This document shows, one piece after another, positions 38,178-45,645 of a stretch of DNA of 64,000 nt. This stretch comes from Pseudactinotalea terrae (GTDB taxonomy: Bacteria > Actinomycetota > Actinomycetes > Actinomycetales > Beutenbergiaceae). Numbering within the stretch: position 1 is the stretch's first letter; each line of letters opens with the position of its first letter. Position numbers and translations under genes: made by a program. The notes beneath the pieces were generated by a model. The model was not told the origin of the DNA. It worked only from the letters and a program-made list of their open reading frames with translations, and did no database searches. The stretch is from the NCBI RefSeq assembly GCF_009733845.1, contig NZ_WNXZ01000001.1, positions 1,116,001 to 1,180,000 on the forward strand, written 5' to 3'.

Positions 38178-38885
38178 ATGACCGACACCGCAGCCCGCTC
38201 CCGTCAGCCTCAGGGCGTCACCACCGGGGGGCAGTTCGCCACCGAGCCCAGGTCCGAGACCGGCGTCACCCTCAATGCCGCGTCCCCGACCCGGGTTCGG
38301 GTCGATATCAATGCCACCGCGCACTTCTCGTCGGACTACATGCGTCCGCTGCCGTCGTTGCCCGCCTCGCTCGGAGAGCCGGAGCTGTCCTACGACCGGG
38401 ACCCGGAGTCCGATGACATCACTCTCAGCGTCACCACCGACCTGACCGGCGCGGTCCTGTTCTGGGGCGATGGCGACACCTTCAAGGACGGCCTGTACGA
38501 CGGGGAGAGCATCTCCTCGAACGAGCGTGACGCTCTCATCGCCTATGGCACCGCCTTGCGCACGAACGTTGACGTGCTGCAGTTCGAGGTCGACGCCCAG
38601 GCCAGGAAGGCCGTGGAGTCCGAGGTGCTTGCCGTAGCGACCGGCTCCCGCCCGCAGATGGACGACACAACGCCTGCTGACAACGGCGCCCGACGCGCCG
38701 ATCGGGTCATGCGCGCCTGGGTGGACGAGGTGGACGAGGAGCCGGAGACCGCGCTGCAGGACGCCTTCACCGACCTGCTGCACTTTGCCAGCTCCCGCGG
38801 CATCGACCCTGAGGTTGCGCTCGGCAAGGCGTTCGCGATGGCCGCCGAGGAGCGCGAGGAGCAGGCCGCTCTGACCGAGGACTGA
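38178..38885 (+). CDS. GGQF-tag protein, 235 aa, paralogue of the next gene
   Basis: Tag: ARSRQPQGVTTGGQFATE then PRSETGVTL. The body shares a domain with the next gene: VRVDINATAHF, LGEPELSYDRDPESDDITLS, DALIAYGTALRTNVD and, near the C terminus, RADRVMRAWVDEVDEEPETA followed by ALQDAFTDLLHFASSRGID. The tags of the two paralogues differ in type (RQPQG versus RRVQQG), so tag and body evolve separately. Function unknown. Confidence 0.75.
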   Translation: MTDTAARSRQPQGVTTGGQFATEPRSETGVTLNAASPTRVRVDINATAHFSSDYMRPLPSLPASLGEPELSYDRDPESDDITLSVTTDLTGAVLFWGDGDTFKDGLYDGESISSNERDALIAYGTALRTNVDVLQFEVDAQARKAVESEVLAVATGSRPQMDDTTPADNGARRADRVMRAWVDEVDEEPETALQDAFTDLLHFASSRGIDPEVALGKAFAMAAEEREEQAALTED

Positions 38886-38931
38886 GCCGGAGGTCTCGTG
38901 GACGGGCGGACCTGACCGGGTACGTCCCGTT

Positions 38932-38942
38932 CCGCACATCTA
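38932..38942 (+). promoter_or_regulatory. Start-associated motif 9
   Basis: CCGCACATCTA, 10-nt gap to ATG 38950. Confidence 0.9.
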
Positions 38943-38949
38943 CCAGAGC

Positions 38950-39678
38950 ATGACCACCTCCTTCGATGAGTCCCAGGTCCGCCGCGTCCAGCAGGGCGTG
39001 ACCGCCGGCGGCCAGTTCACCGCCCAGCCCAGGCCCGAGGCCGGCGTCTCGCTCGACGCGCCGGGGCCCGCCACGGTCCGGCTGGACGTGCACGCCGCAG
39101 TCCTGCTCGACCGCGCTTTCGTCGAGGATGCGCTGCCCTTCCCGAAGTGCCTGGGTGAGCCGACGCTGGACTTCTACCGCGATTCGGAGACCGGCAAGCT
39201 GACGCTCGAGGTCTGGACCGACCGCTTGGGCTTGGTCGAGTTCGTGCGCGACCACGATGGCGGCGTCTACGTCCAGTTCCAGGACGCCGACACCGAGCAG
39301 GACCTGGACGAGGATGACTTCGACGCCCTGATCGCCTACGGCGAGACGATGTGCGGCAACGTCGACGGCATCGCATTTCTCATCGAGCACCAGAGCACGG
39401 GGGCGGTGCGCGACCAGGTTCTGGCGATCGCGGCCGGCACCCAGAAGGTCGGGAGCGAGGAGTCGGTCAGCGAGAGCGCCACCCGGGCGAACCGGGTGCT
39501 GCGCGCGTGGGTTGATCGTGTCGAGGAGGACCCCGCGGCCGCAGTCACCGACGCCCTGGTGGATCTGGTGCACTTCGCTCGCGCCCGCGACCTGGACCTG
39601 GCCAGTTTGCTGGGGGACGCGGCGTTCCTCGCTGACGACCAGCAGGCCAGGGAGGCCAGCACCGCCAAGGCGTCCTGA
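38950..39678 (+). CDS. GGQF-tag protein, 242 aa, DESQVRRVQ subtype
   Basis: The tag begins MTTSFDESQVRRVQQG then VTAGGQFTAQPRPEAGVSL, the subtype also seen at 42804 and 43666. Body paralogous to the preceding gene (VRLDVHAAVLLD, DFYRDSETGKLTLEVW, DALIAYGETMCGNVDGIAF, ANRVLRAWVDRVEEDPA). The conserved RVxRAWVDxVxExP helix suggests a common partner. Domain not recognised. Confidence 0.75.
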   Translation: MTTSFDESQVRRVQQGVTAGGQFTAQPRPEAGVSLDAPGPATVRLDVHAAVLLDRAFVEDALPFPKCLGEPTLDFYRDSETGKLTLEVWTDRLGLVEFVRDHDGGVYVQFQDADTEQDLDEDDFDALIAYGETMCGNVDGIAFLIEHQSTGAVRDQVLAIAAGTQKVGSEESVSESATRANRVLRAWVDRVEEDPAAAVTDALVDLVHFARARDLDLASLLGDAAFLADDQQAREASTAKAS

Positions 39679-39699
39679 CCCGCACACCCGGACCGGTTG

Positions 39700-39710
39700 C
39701 CGCACATCCA
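39700..39710 (+). promoter_or_regulatory. Start-associated motif 10
   Basis: CCGCACATCCA variant, 9-nt gap to ATG 39717. Confidence 0.8.
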
Positions 39711-39716
39711 GCACTC

Positions 39717-40151
39717 ATGAGCACGACGCAGCAGCTGCAGCTGGCGCACGAGGTCCTGGACGAGATCGCCGACCTGGTCGCCTCCCACCCGGCAGCCTCC
39801 TACGGCGACCCGGTGCCCGGCGCCGAACGAACCATCACCTCCCCTGCCGCAGTGCGGGTCAGTACCCGGGTGGTGCAGCCGTTCGTCAGCCGCCACATCA
39901 CCTGCGCGCTGCTAGCACTCCTGGACGCCGGCGCGGCTGACCCGTGGCGCGAGGCGGTCTACGTCGATCTGGACCAGGGCAACCAGCGTGTGACGTTTCT
40001 CGAGCAGACCCGCTCCGGCGCGATGCTCACCCTGGCGGAATGCCCGCTGCCGGTCCGCTACGACGAGAACGGCGAGCCGCTGCCGGTGGCGGCGCGCCTG
40101 GCCCGCGAGATCGTCGCCTACGCCCGATTCCTGCACGACCAGGCTGCCTGA
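39717..40151 (+). CDS. Hypothetical protein, 144 aa, untagged
   Basis: Starts MSTTQQLQLAHEVLDEIADL with no GGQF tag, showing that motif and tag are separable. A helical N-terminal part is followed by ALLALLDAGAADPWREAVYV, DLDQGNQRVTFLEQTRSGAM and LAREIVAYARFLHDQ. It may be a small alpha/beta protein. Not recognised. Confidence 0.65.
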   Translation: MSTTQQLQLAHEVLDEIADLVASHPAASYGDPVPGAERTITSPAAVRVSTRVVQPFVSRHITCALLALLDAGAADPWREAVYVDLDQGNQRVTFLEQTRSGAMLTLAECPLPVRYDENGEPLPVAARLAREIVAYARFLHDQAA

Positions 40152-40221
40152 GGTGCAGCTAATCAAACAACTCCACCCCGCTGCCATCGGTTGTGCGCAT
40201 TACTGAAAGCAAGGAGGCGCC

Positions 40222-41370
40222 GTGTTCTCGGTTGTGACCGTGCCGGCTGTGACAGGCGAGCCGCAGGTGTGGACCTCGACCCGCACCGGGCTGCAGGCGC
40301 CGTACCTGGCCGCTGTGGTCGCGCCGCTGGCCGGTATCGAGCTCGACCTGCCCACCGTGGTGACCGCGCGCCTGTGCCATGCCAGCGTCACGCTCGCCCG
40401 GGCGACTGCGCGCAGTGTCCTGCACCGGCCGTTGGCCCTGGCCGAGGCGATGGCCTCCTCCCGCATCGAGGGCGTCGTGGCCGACGCGCTCGACGTCGGC
40501 CTGACCCAGCTCGGTCGCCGCACCGGACCCGCAGCGCGGCTGACCGCAGCCGCCGCGACAGCCACCGACATCGCCGCCGGCGCGGTCGCCCCCTTGGACG
40601 ACCTGGCTCTGACCTGCCACCTGGCGCTGCTCGGGACCGACCCGGCCTGGGCCGGGCGTGCCGGAGTTTGGCGCACCCAGCAGGTCTGGATCGGGCGCCC
40701 CGGCAGCACCCCGGCCACCGCGGCGTTCGTCCCACCGCGCGCCGCCCACGTCCCGGCCGCGATGTCTGACCTGGCCCGGTTCGCCGACCGTGACGACATC
40801 CCCGCGCTGGCCCTGGCCGCGCTCGTGCACGCCCAGCTGGAGACCATCCACCCGTTCGGGGACGGCAACGGCCGGGTCGGCCGCGCCCTGGTCCAGACCA
40901 CCCTGGCCCGCGCCGGCATCATCGGCCCCGGGCCGGTACCGCTGTCGGTCGGGCTGCTTGCCGACGCGGGCGGCTACATCGAGGCGCTGCGCGCGTTCCG
41001 CGACGGCGACGTCACCCCGATCGTGGATGCCTTCACGCAGGCGGCGGCCAGTGCCGCGGCCACCATCGAGCACCTCGAGCCGGACCTGACCGCCCACCTG
41101 GACGCCGCCCGCGACCGGCTCACCGCAACGGTCCGTCCGCAGGCGGCCGCCTGGCGGGTGCTGGACCTGCTGCCGGAGCACCCCGTGCTGGACGCCCCGA
41201 CGGTGCGGCGCCTGACCGGCCTGACCGGAGCAGCACCGCACCGGGCCCTGGACCAGCTGGCACGCGCCGGTGTGCTGACCGAGGTCACCGCGTCCGCCCG
41301 CAACCGGGTGTGGGTCCACGACGGGGTGCTGGCTAGCATCGAGCGTGCCGTCGCGGTGCATAGGTGGTGA
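40222..41370 (+). CDS. Fic-domain protein (class II), probable AMP-transferase
   Basis: A 382-aa Fic protein. The catalytic motif HPFGDGNGRVGRAL lies near residues 210-223 with all canonical residues (H, D/N, GNGR). The N-terminal inhibitory helix motif SxxxEG is present as SSRIEG near residue 79, marking class II enzymes that are self-inhibited and released on activation. The C-terminal ~90 residues (LLPEHPVLDAPTVRRLTGLT, then RALDQLARAGVLTEV) form a winged helix. AAGGAGG sits 4 nt before GTG 40222: a normal translation start, no motif, no tag. Likely substrates are not evident. Confidence 0.9.
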   Translation: MFSVVTVPAVTGEPQVWTSTRTGLQAPYLAAVVAPLAGIELDLPTVVTARLCHASVTLARATARSVLHRPLALAEAMASSRIEGVVADALDVGLTQLGRRTGPAARLTAAAATATDIAAGAVAPLDDLALTCHLALLGTDPAWAGRAGVWRTQQVWIGRPGSTPATAAFVPPRAAHVPAAMSDLARFADRDDIPALALAALVHAQLETIHPFGDGNGRVGRALVQTTLARAGIIGPGPVPLSVGLLADAGGYIEALRAFRDGDVTPIVDAFTQAAASAAATIEHLEPDLTAHLDAARDRLTATVRPQAAAWRVLDLLPEHPVLDAPTVRRLTGLTGAAPHRALDQLARAGVLTEVTASARNRVWVHDGVLASIERAVAVHRW

Positions 41371-41372
41371 CG

Positions 41373-41383
41373 CCGCACATACG
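41373..41383 (+). promoter_or_regulatory. Start-associated motif 11
   Basis: CCGCACATACG variant, 9-nt gap to ATG 41390. Confidence 0.75.
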
Positions 41384-41389
41384 GACCTC

Positions 41390-41935
41390 ATGACCATGAC
41401 CCGCGCCGAGGCGTTACGGGCTGCGCTACGCACCCTGGACCAAGACCCGACCGCTGCGGCGGCCCTGCTGCGCGAGCTCGCGCCGCTGAGCGTCGCGACC
41501 ATCGGCTCGGCGGTCTGGACGCAGGCGCGGAAGTCGCTGGAGGTTCTCGGCGGCTGCGGCTGCACCGAGGTCAGCCTCGGCGAGGACCCCTACGCCCAGG
41601 AGCTGCACACGGCCGCCCGAGATGCCATCGAGTACGTCGGCACCGGCGAGGTCCGCCAGCTGGACGGCACCGTGGTCCCGGTCATGGTGGTCCGCGGCGC
41701 CGGCCACGACGAAGACCTGCTGTGCGAGGTCGCCGTCCACCATGCCGTCGGCACTCCCCTGCCGCCCTGGCGCCACTTTGGCTACGGCTGGCGGGTCCGC
41801 ACCGGCTACTACGACACGCTGCCCGAGGGCACCGAGGTGCTCACCGACGACATCGCGATGTGGTTCGAGCACACCGTGTACCGGCCCCGGTTCGACGACG
41901 GCGAGCAGCTGACCCTGCTCCGGCTGGCCGACTGA
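41390..41935 (+). CDS. Hypothetical protein, 181 aa, untagged
   Basis: ATG 41390 is set by the motif; ATG 41396 is an in-frame alternative. Helical N terminus (RAEALRAALRTLDQDPTAAA) and a beta-rich C terminus (VMVVRGAGHDEDLLCEVAVH, WRHFGYGWRVRTGYYDTLPE). It lies between the Fic gene and tagged genes. Not recognised. Confidence 0.65.
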   Translation: MTMTRAEALRAALRTLDQDPTAAAALLRELAPLSVATIGSAVWTQARKSLEVLGGCGCTEVSLGEDPYAQELHTAARDAIEYVGTGEVRQLDGTVVPVMVVRGAGHDEDLLCEVAVHHAVGTPLPPWRHFGYGWRVRTGYYDTLPEGTEVLTDDIAMWFEHTVYRPRFDDGEQLTLLRLAD

Positions 41936-41941
41936 GCAGCG

Positions 41942-41952
41942 CCGCACATCTA
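41942..41952 (+). promoter_or_regulatory. Start-associated motif 12
   Basis: CCGCACATCTA, 10-nt gap to ATG 41960. Confidence 0.9.
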
Positions 41953-41959
41953 CCCGGGT

Positions 41960-42784
41960 ATGAGTGACACGACCCGCAACCGTCAGCCCGCCGGCCTCAC
42001 CACCGGTGGCCAGTTCGCCACCGAGCCCAAGACTGAGACCGGCCTGCTCCTGACCGGGCCCGACCCGCAGGACACTGCGGTCGCCACCAGCGCCGTGGCA
42101 CTGGCCGAAGCGCTGGGCACGAACATCGAGAACGTCACGATCGAGCGGCTCCCGCTGGCCGTCGACCTTGCAGGCCCGGGCGGACAGCTCGTGCGTGTGA
42201 GCGCACCCGACGGGGACACCACGGTGCAGCTGAGCTTCCGGGCACGCGCCGACGGCGACGCCTTTGACCTGGACGCTCGCGCGGAGTGGGAGACCCCCGA
42301 GCTGGAGGACAGCGGGTACAAGGGTGACGCCACCCACAGCACCTACGACCCGCACCGCACCGCGGACCCGGACACCATCAACGCCCTGGTCGCCGACATC
42401 ACCCGTCAGGCTCGAGTGCAGCGCGCCTTCGACACGGTGCTGAACAACCCGCAGATGGACGCCCTGCCGGCCAGCCGCGCACCGTATGAGGTCGTGCGCG
42501 TCCAGGTGTTCGTGGTCGAGGGCCGCACCTACCTCGAGGTCACCGACGGTGGCACGCCCCGCCCGCGGCCGGTCCGGCTGCGCGTGGAGGACTCCGGCAT
42601 CGTCGCGGCCCGGGTGCGCACCGACTACGGCGACATCACCGTCACCGACCCTCAGGAGCTGGACCGTGTGCTGCAGCGCCTGGGCGAACAGCTGTCCGGG
42701 TCGCTGGGTCGACAGCTGCCTCAGCAGCCCGGCCGTTCGCGCCTGGAGTCGCTGCTCGCCGAGGGGTTCGGCCGGGTCGGCTGA
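41960..42784 (+). CDS. GGQF-tag protein, 274 aa
   Basis: Tag: TRNRQPAGLTTGGQFATE then PKTETGLLL. Body: NIENVTIERLPLAVDLAGPG, VRVSAPDGDTTVQLSFRARA, then RVQVFVVEGRTYLEVTDGG and a C-terminal helical stretch LDRVLQRLGEQLSGSLGRQL. Alternating strands suggest a beta-sandwich-like domain. No family recognised. The next motif starts 1 nt after its stop. Confidence 0.75.
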   Translation: MSDTTRNRQPAGLTTGGQFATEPKTETGLLLTGPDPQDTAVATSAVALAEALGTNIENVTIERLPLAVDLAGPGGQLVRVSAPDGDTTVQLSFRARADGDAFDLDARAEWETPELEDSGYKGDATHSTYDPHRTADPDTINALVADITRQARVQRAFDTVLNNPQMDALPASRAPYEVVRVQVFVVEGRTYLEVTDGGTPRPRPVRLRVEDSGIVAARVRTDYGDITVTDPQELDRVLQRLGEQLSGSLGRQLPQQPGRSRLESLLAEGFGRVG

Positions 42785-42785
42785 C

Positions 42786-42796
42786 CCGCACATCTA
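42786..42796 (+). promoter_or_regulatory. Start-associated motif 13
   Basis: CCGCACATCTA, 10-nt gap to ATG 42804. Confidence 0.9.
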
Positions 42797-42803
42797 CCAG
42801 GTC

Positions 42804-43640
42804 ATGACCAACTTCGAGGAGTCCCAGGTCCGCCGCGTCCAGCAGGGCGTCTCTACCGGCGGCCAGTTCGCCAGCCAGCCCAGGGCCGAGTCCCCGGTCA
42901 CCCTGGCTGAACACGGCGGGCCGCTGGACGCCACGCAGCTGGAGGCCGCCAAGGCCGGCCTGTGGGCGGCCGCGATGGACGAGGACGCCCTCTCGGTCTA
43001 CGGCGAGGAGGACGAGGACGGGTACCTGGAGTGCCTGCGCTGCGGCTTCTTGATCCCCACCGGTGAGCTGGAGGCGCACGCAGAGAACAACCACGCCCCG
43101 CTGACCGCCGACGCCGTCGACCGTGCTGACCGCGCCAGCGTCGAGGCCGCATTCGAGCAGTGGCTGACCGGCCACGCCGAGCAGGTCAAGGCGCTCCTGG
43201 ACACCGATGTCGGTGACGCCGACCCCGCCGCGGTCCTGGGTGGGTCCTGGTGGCAGCACCACACCCGGCAGCGGTCCTTCGGCGACTTGCTCCGCGACGA
43301 CCCCGCCTACGTTGACGCCGAGCTGGAACGCCGGCTCGTCAACGCCGAGGACGACCGTGACGCCACCGTCCTCGACATCCTGGCCGAACGGGCCAAGGCC
43401 GCCGATGGCGCCTGGCGGGCGACGTACGGCATGGCCTACGCCAAGCTGCACGACGGCCGTTCCACCGCCCGCACCTACGCGCAGGCCGCCGACACCGAGA
43501 ACCGTGCCCGGGCGGCCCAGGACGCGGCCGAACGTGCGCTGCGCCGCGCCCGAGCGCTCCTGGCTCTGCACGAGTCCACCGGGGCGCGCGACCGGTGGCT
43601 GACCGTCGAGGGCGAGTCCCTGGTCGTGCAGGACTGCTGA
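42804..43640 (+). CDS. GGQF-tag protein with a C2H2-like site, 278 aa
   Basis: Tag of the DESQVRRVQ subtype: MTNFEESQVRRVQQG then VSTGGQFASQPRAESPVTL. Residues ~75-98 (YLECLRCGFLIPTGELEAHA followed by ENNH) form a CxxC...HxxxxH zinc-finger-like site. The C-terminal half is a long charged helix (DTENRARAAQDAAERALRRA). The finger suggests nucleic-acid or protein binding. ATG 42804 fixed by the motif. Confidence 0.75.
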   Translation: MTNFEESQVRRVQQGVSTGGQFASQPRAESPVTLAEHGGPLDATQLEAAKAGLWAAAMDEDALSVYGEEDEDGYLECLRCGFLIPTGELEAHAENNHAPLTADAVDRADRASVEAAFEQWLTGHAEQVKALLDTDVGDADPAAVLGGSWWQHHTRQRSFGDLLRDDPAYVDAELERRLVNAEDDRDATVLDILAERAKAADGAWRATYGMAYAKLHDGRSTARTYAQAADTENRARAAQDAAERALRRARALLALHESTGARDRWLTVEGESLVVQDC

Positions 43641-43647
43641 GGCGGCA

Positions 43648-43658
43648 CCGCACATCTA
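43648..43658 (+). promoter_or_regulatory. Start-associated motif 14
   Basis: CCGCACATCTA, 10-nt gap to ATG 43666. Confidence 0.9.
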
Positions 43659-43665
43659 CCAAGAC

Positions 43666-44421
43666 ATGACCACCTTCGATGAGTCCCAGGTCCGCCGCGT
43701 CCAGCACGGTGTCTCCACCGGCGGCCAGTTCGCCACCCAGCCCAAGGCCGAGTCCGGCGTCGAGCTCGCGGCCGTGCCGCAGCCGCTCGCCGAGGGCACT
43801 CAGGCCGCCATCCGCAACCCGTGGGACAGCAACGGCTCGTGGCTGCACGGCCAGGTGACGTACGACGTTCCGGGCTTCCCGGACAAGATCGGCATCCGCC
43901 TGCCGGCCGCCGACACCGTCTACGTCACAGACCCGGCCGACATCCTGGCCGACGTCGACCCGTGGGAGTACGACGGCGACGACGTCGACACCCTGGCCCA
44001 GGCGTTCAGCTGGAGCGCGAAGGACTGGGAGAGCTACCACGACAGCCGCGAGGCGCGCGAGCAGGAGCAGGCCTTCGAGGCCGGCAAGTCCGAGGCGACC
44101 GAGCTCGAGCACCCCGCCGGAGCCGGCACCGTCCAGACCTGGGTCGGCGATGACGGCGTGCCGGTGTTCCAGATCGACAGCAACGCCACCGGCCGCATCC
44201 GGGTGAACCTCAACGATGCCCCGGTCTGGGACGGCGACCCCGAGACCGACGAGTCAGCCTCGGCGAAGCTGGAGAAGATCGAGGAGCTGCTGGCCGGCTA
44301 CGAGCCGTTCACCTCGAGCGCGGACAGGCTCTCTGTGTTCGACGACGATGACGCCCACCGCGCCCACCTGGAGACCGCAGCCGCGAAGCTCGATGCACTC
44401 GTCAAGGCCATGCGCTCCTGA
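43666..44421 (+). CDS. GGQF-tag protein, 251 aa, DESQVRRVQ subtype
   Basis: Tag: MTTFDESQVRRVQHG then VSTGGQFATQPKAESGVEL. Body is very acidic: WLHGQVTYDVPGFPDKIGIR, YVTDPADILADVDPWEYDGD, VPVFQIDSNATGRIRVNLND and a C-terminal coiled-coil-like helix (LEKIEELLAGYEPF, ETAAAKLDALVKAM). No known domain. Confidence 0.75.
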   Translation: MTTFDESQVRRVQHGVSTGGQFATQPKAESGVELAAVPQPLAEGTQAAIRNPWDSNGSWLHGQVTYDVPGFPDKIGIRLPAADTVYVTDPADILADVDPWEYDGDDVDTLAQAFSWSAKDWESYHDSREAREQEQAFEAGKSEATELEHPAGAGTVQTWVGDDGVPVFQIDSNATGRIRVNLNDAPVWDGDPETDESASAKLEKIEELLAGYEPFTSSADRLSVFDDDDAHRAHLETAAAKLDALVKAMRS

Positions 44422-44481
44422 GCCGACACCGGACCTCCCCAACCGCGCGCGCCGCACCTCATCGCCTAGGGGTGCGGCGCG

Positions 44482-44492
44482 CCGCACATCCA
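44482..44492 (+). promoter_or_regulatory. Start-associated motif 15
   Basis: CCGCACATCCA variant, 9-nt gap to ATG 44499. Confidence 0.8.
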
Positions 44493-44498
44493 CCAGGC

Positions 44499-44774
44499 AT
44501 GTGCTTCCCCGACACCCACCGCAAGGACGCCGACGAGCGGCTCGCCGAGGTCACCCAGCTGACCGCCCCGCAGGCGCTGGCGGGGGTGCGTGAGCTGATG
44601 GAGGGCTATCAGCCCTACCCCGTCCTGGCCGACACCGAGGACCCCGATGAGCTCGAGCGCCGCGGCGCCGACTTCGAGGACTACCTGCAGGACGCCGCCG
44701 GCCGCGTCGACGCCATCTATCGCCTGCTCGCCGCGGCGGCAGGCACGGGCACTCCCACAACGATGGCTGCCTGA
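44499..44774 (+). CDS. Small untagged protein, 91 aa
   Basis: MCFPDTHRKDADERLAEVTQ followed by helical ALAGVRELMEGYQPYPVLAD and VDAIYRLLAAAAG. The stretch around GVRELMEGYQPYPVL resembles the C-terminal helix region of the preceding gene (IEELLAGYEPF), suggesting descent from it. Motif-driven but untagged. Function unknown. Confidence 0.6.
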   Translation: MCFPDTHRKDADERLAEVTQLTAPQALAGVRELMEGYQPYPVLADTEDPDELERRGADFEDYLQDAAGRVDAIYRLLAAAAGTGTPTTMAA

Positions 44775-44810
44775 ACCCGCACATCCGCCACCCGCATCCT
44801 GGAGACCCCT

Positions 44811-45605
44811 GTGAGCAACGACACCTGGGAGAGCGGCACCATCACGCTGCCGCCGCAGGAGTTCGATCGGGTGCACGCCGCGGTGCTCGCGGTCGAGCGC
44901 AGCGTCAAGGAGCGGGTCCGCGCGCAGAGCCAAGAGTTCTGGCGCGGCCTGACCCGCAAGCAGCGCACCGACCCCGAGGCGTACCGACATGCAGTCCGCG
45001 AGCACTACCAAGCCACGCTCAAGCAGGTGAACGAGCTCTCGAACACCCCGGCCCGACCCGGTTCCTCCCCGACGCAGTGGGCGCAGTCCGATGAGCTGCA
45101 GGACGACGCGGACGCCCTGGGCGACCTCCTGCTGCGCGTCGGCTATGACAAGCCGCGCCGCGTCCTGGTCACCGACCTGCCCCTGCCGACCGCTCGCACC
45201 ATGGTGCTCCCCGTGGACTCCGGCGCCACGATCACCTTCGACCGCAAGGCGTCAACCGTCCGATGGGACTCCGGATGGGGCAACAACCAGGCGGAGGTGG
45301 CCCGTCGCGTCCGCGGCGCCCGCGCCCTGTTCGCCGCCCTGCGCCAGGTCCGCTGGGCGCCAGGCACCGGGGGCGTCATCACCGGCAACGACGAGTACAG
45401 CCAGCGTGAGCTGCGCCGCGAGGACTACGCAATCGCCGGATACGGTCCGCTCGGCTCAAGTGACCCGCACGCCGCTCACCTGACCCCGCACTGGAAGCCC
45501 GCGACCGGGTTCTACAGCGGCGCCCAGGGTCGGGTTCCGTCAGGGGTGTCCACCGGCGGTCAGTTCGCGCACCGCTCGCGCAGCGAGAGCGACGTGCGTC
45601 TCTGA
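44811..45605 (+). CDS. Protein with the GGQF tag at its C terminus, 264 aa
   Basis: GTG 44811 follows a weak GGAG. The N terminus (MSNDTWESGTITLPPQEFDR) has no tag. The body has helices (RVHAAVLAVERSVKERVRAQ) and a mid domain with WDSGWGNNQAEVARRVRGAR. The last 24 residues are GRVPSGVSTGGQFAHR followed by SRSESDVRL and the stop, a complete tag in inverse location. A degenerate motif (CCGCACATCCG at 44777) lies upstream but no start codon stands at its usual distance. Confidence 0.75.
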   Translation: MSNDTWESGTITLPPQEFDRVHAAVLAVERSVKERVRAQSQEFWRGLTRKQRTDPEAYRHAVREHYQATLKQVNELSNTPARPGSSPTQWAQSDELQDDADALGDLLLRVGYDKPRRVLVTDLPLPTARTMVLPVDSGATITFDRKASTVRWDSGWGNNQAEVARRVRGARALFAALRQVRWAPGTGGVITGNDEYSQRELRREDYAIAGYGPLGSSDPHAAHLTPHWKPATGFYSGAQGRVPSGVSTGGQFAHRSRSESDVRL

Positions 45606-45628
45606 CCCGCCTCGGCCGCCCCGGGGAC

Positions 45629-45639
45629 CCGCACATGTA
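45629..45639 (+). promoter_or_regulatory. Start-associated motif 16
   Basis: CCGCACATGTA variant, 9-nt gap to ATG 45646. Confidence 0.85.
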
Positions 45640-45645
45640 CCCGGC

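Noticed and set aside
40152-40221. A short A/T-rich stretch before fic considered as an attachment site
   Set aside because: No matching repeat was found elsewhere in the window; it more likely holds the fic promoter.
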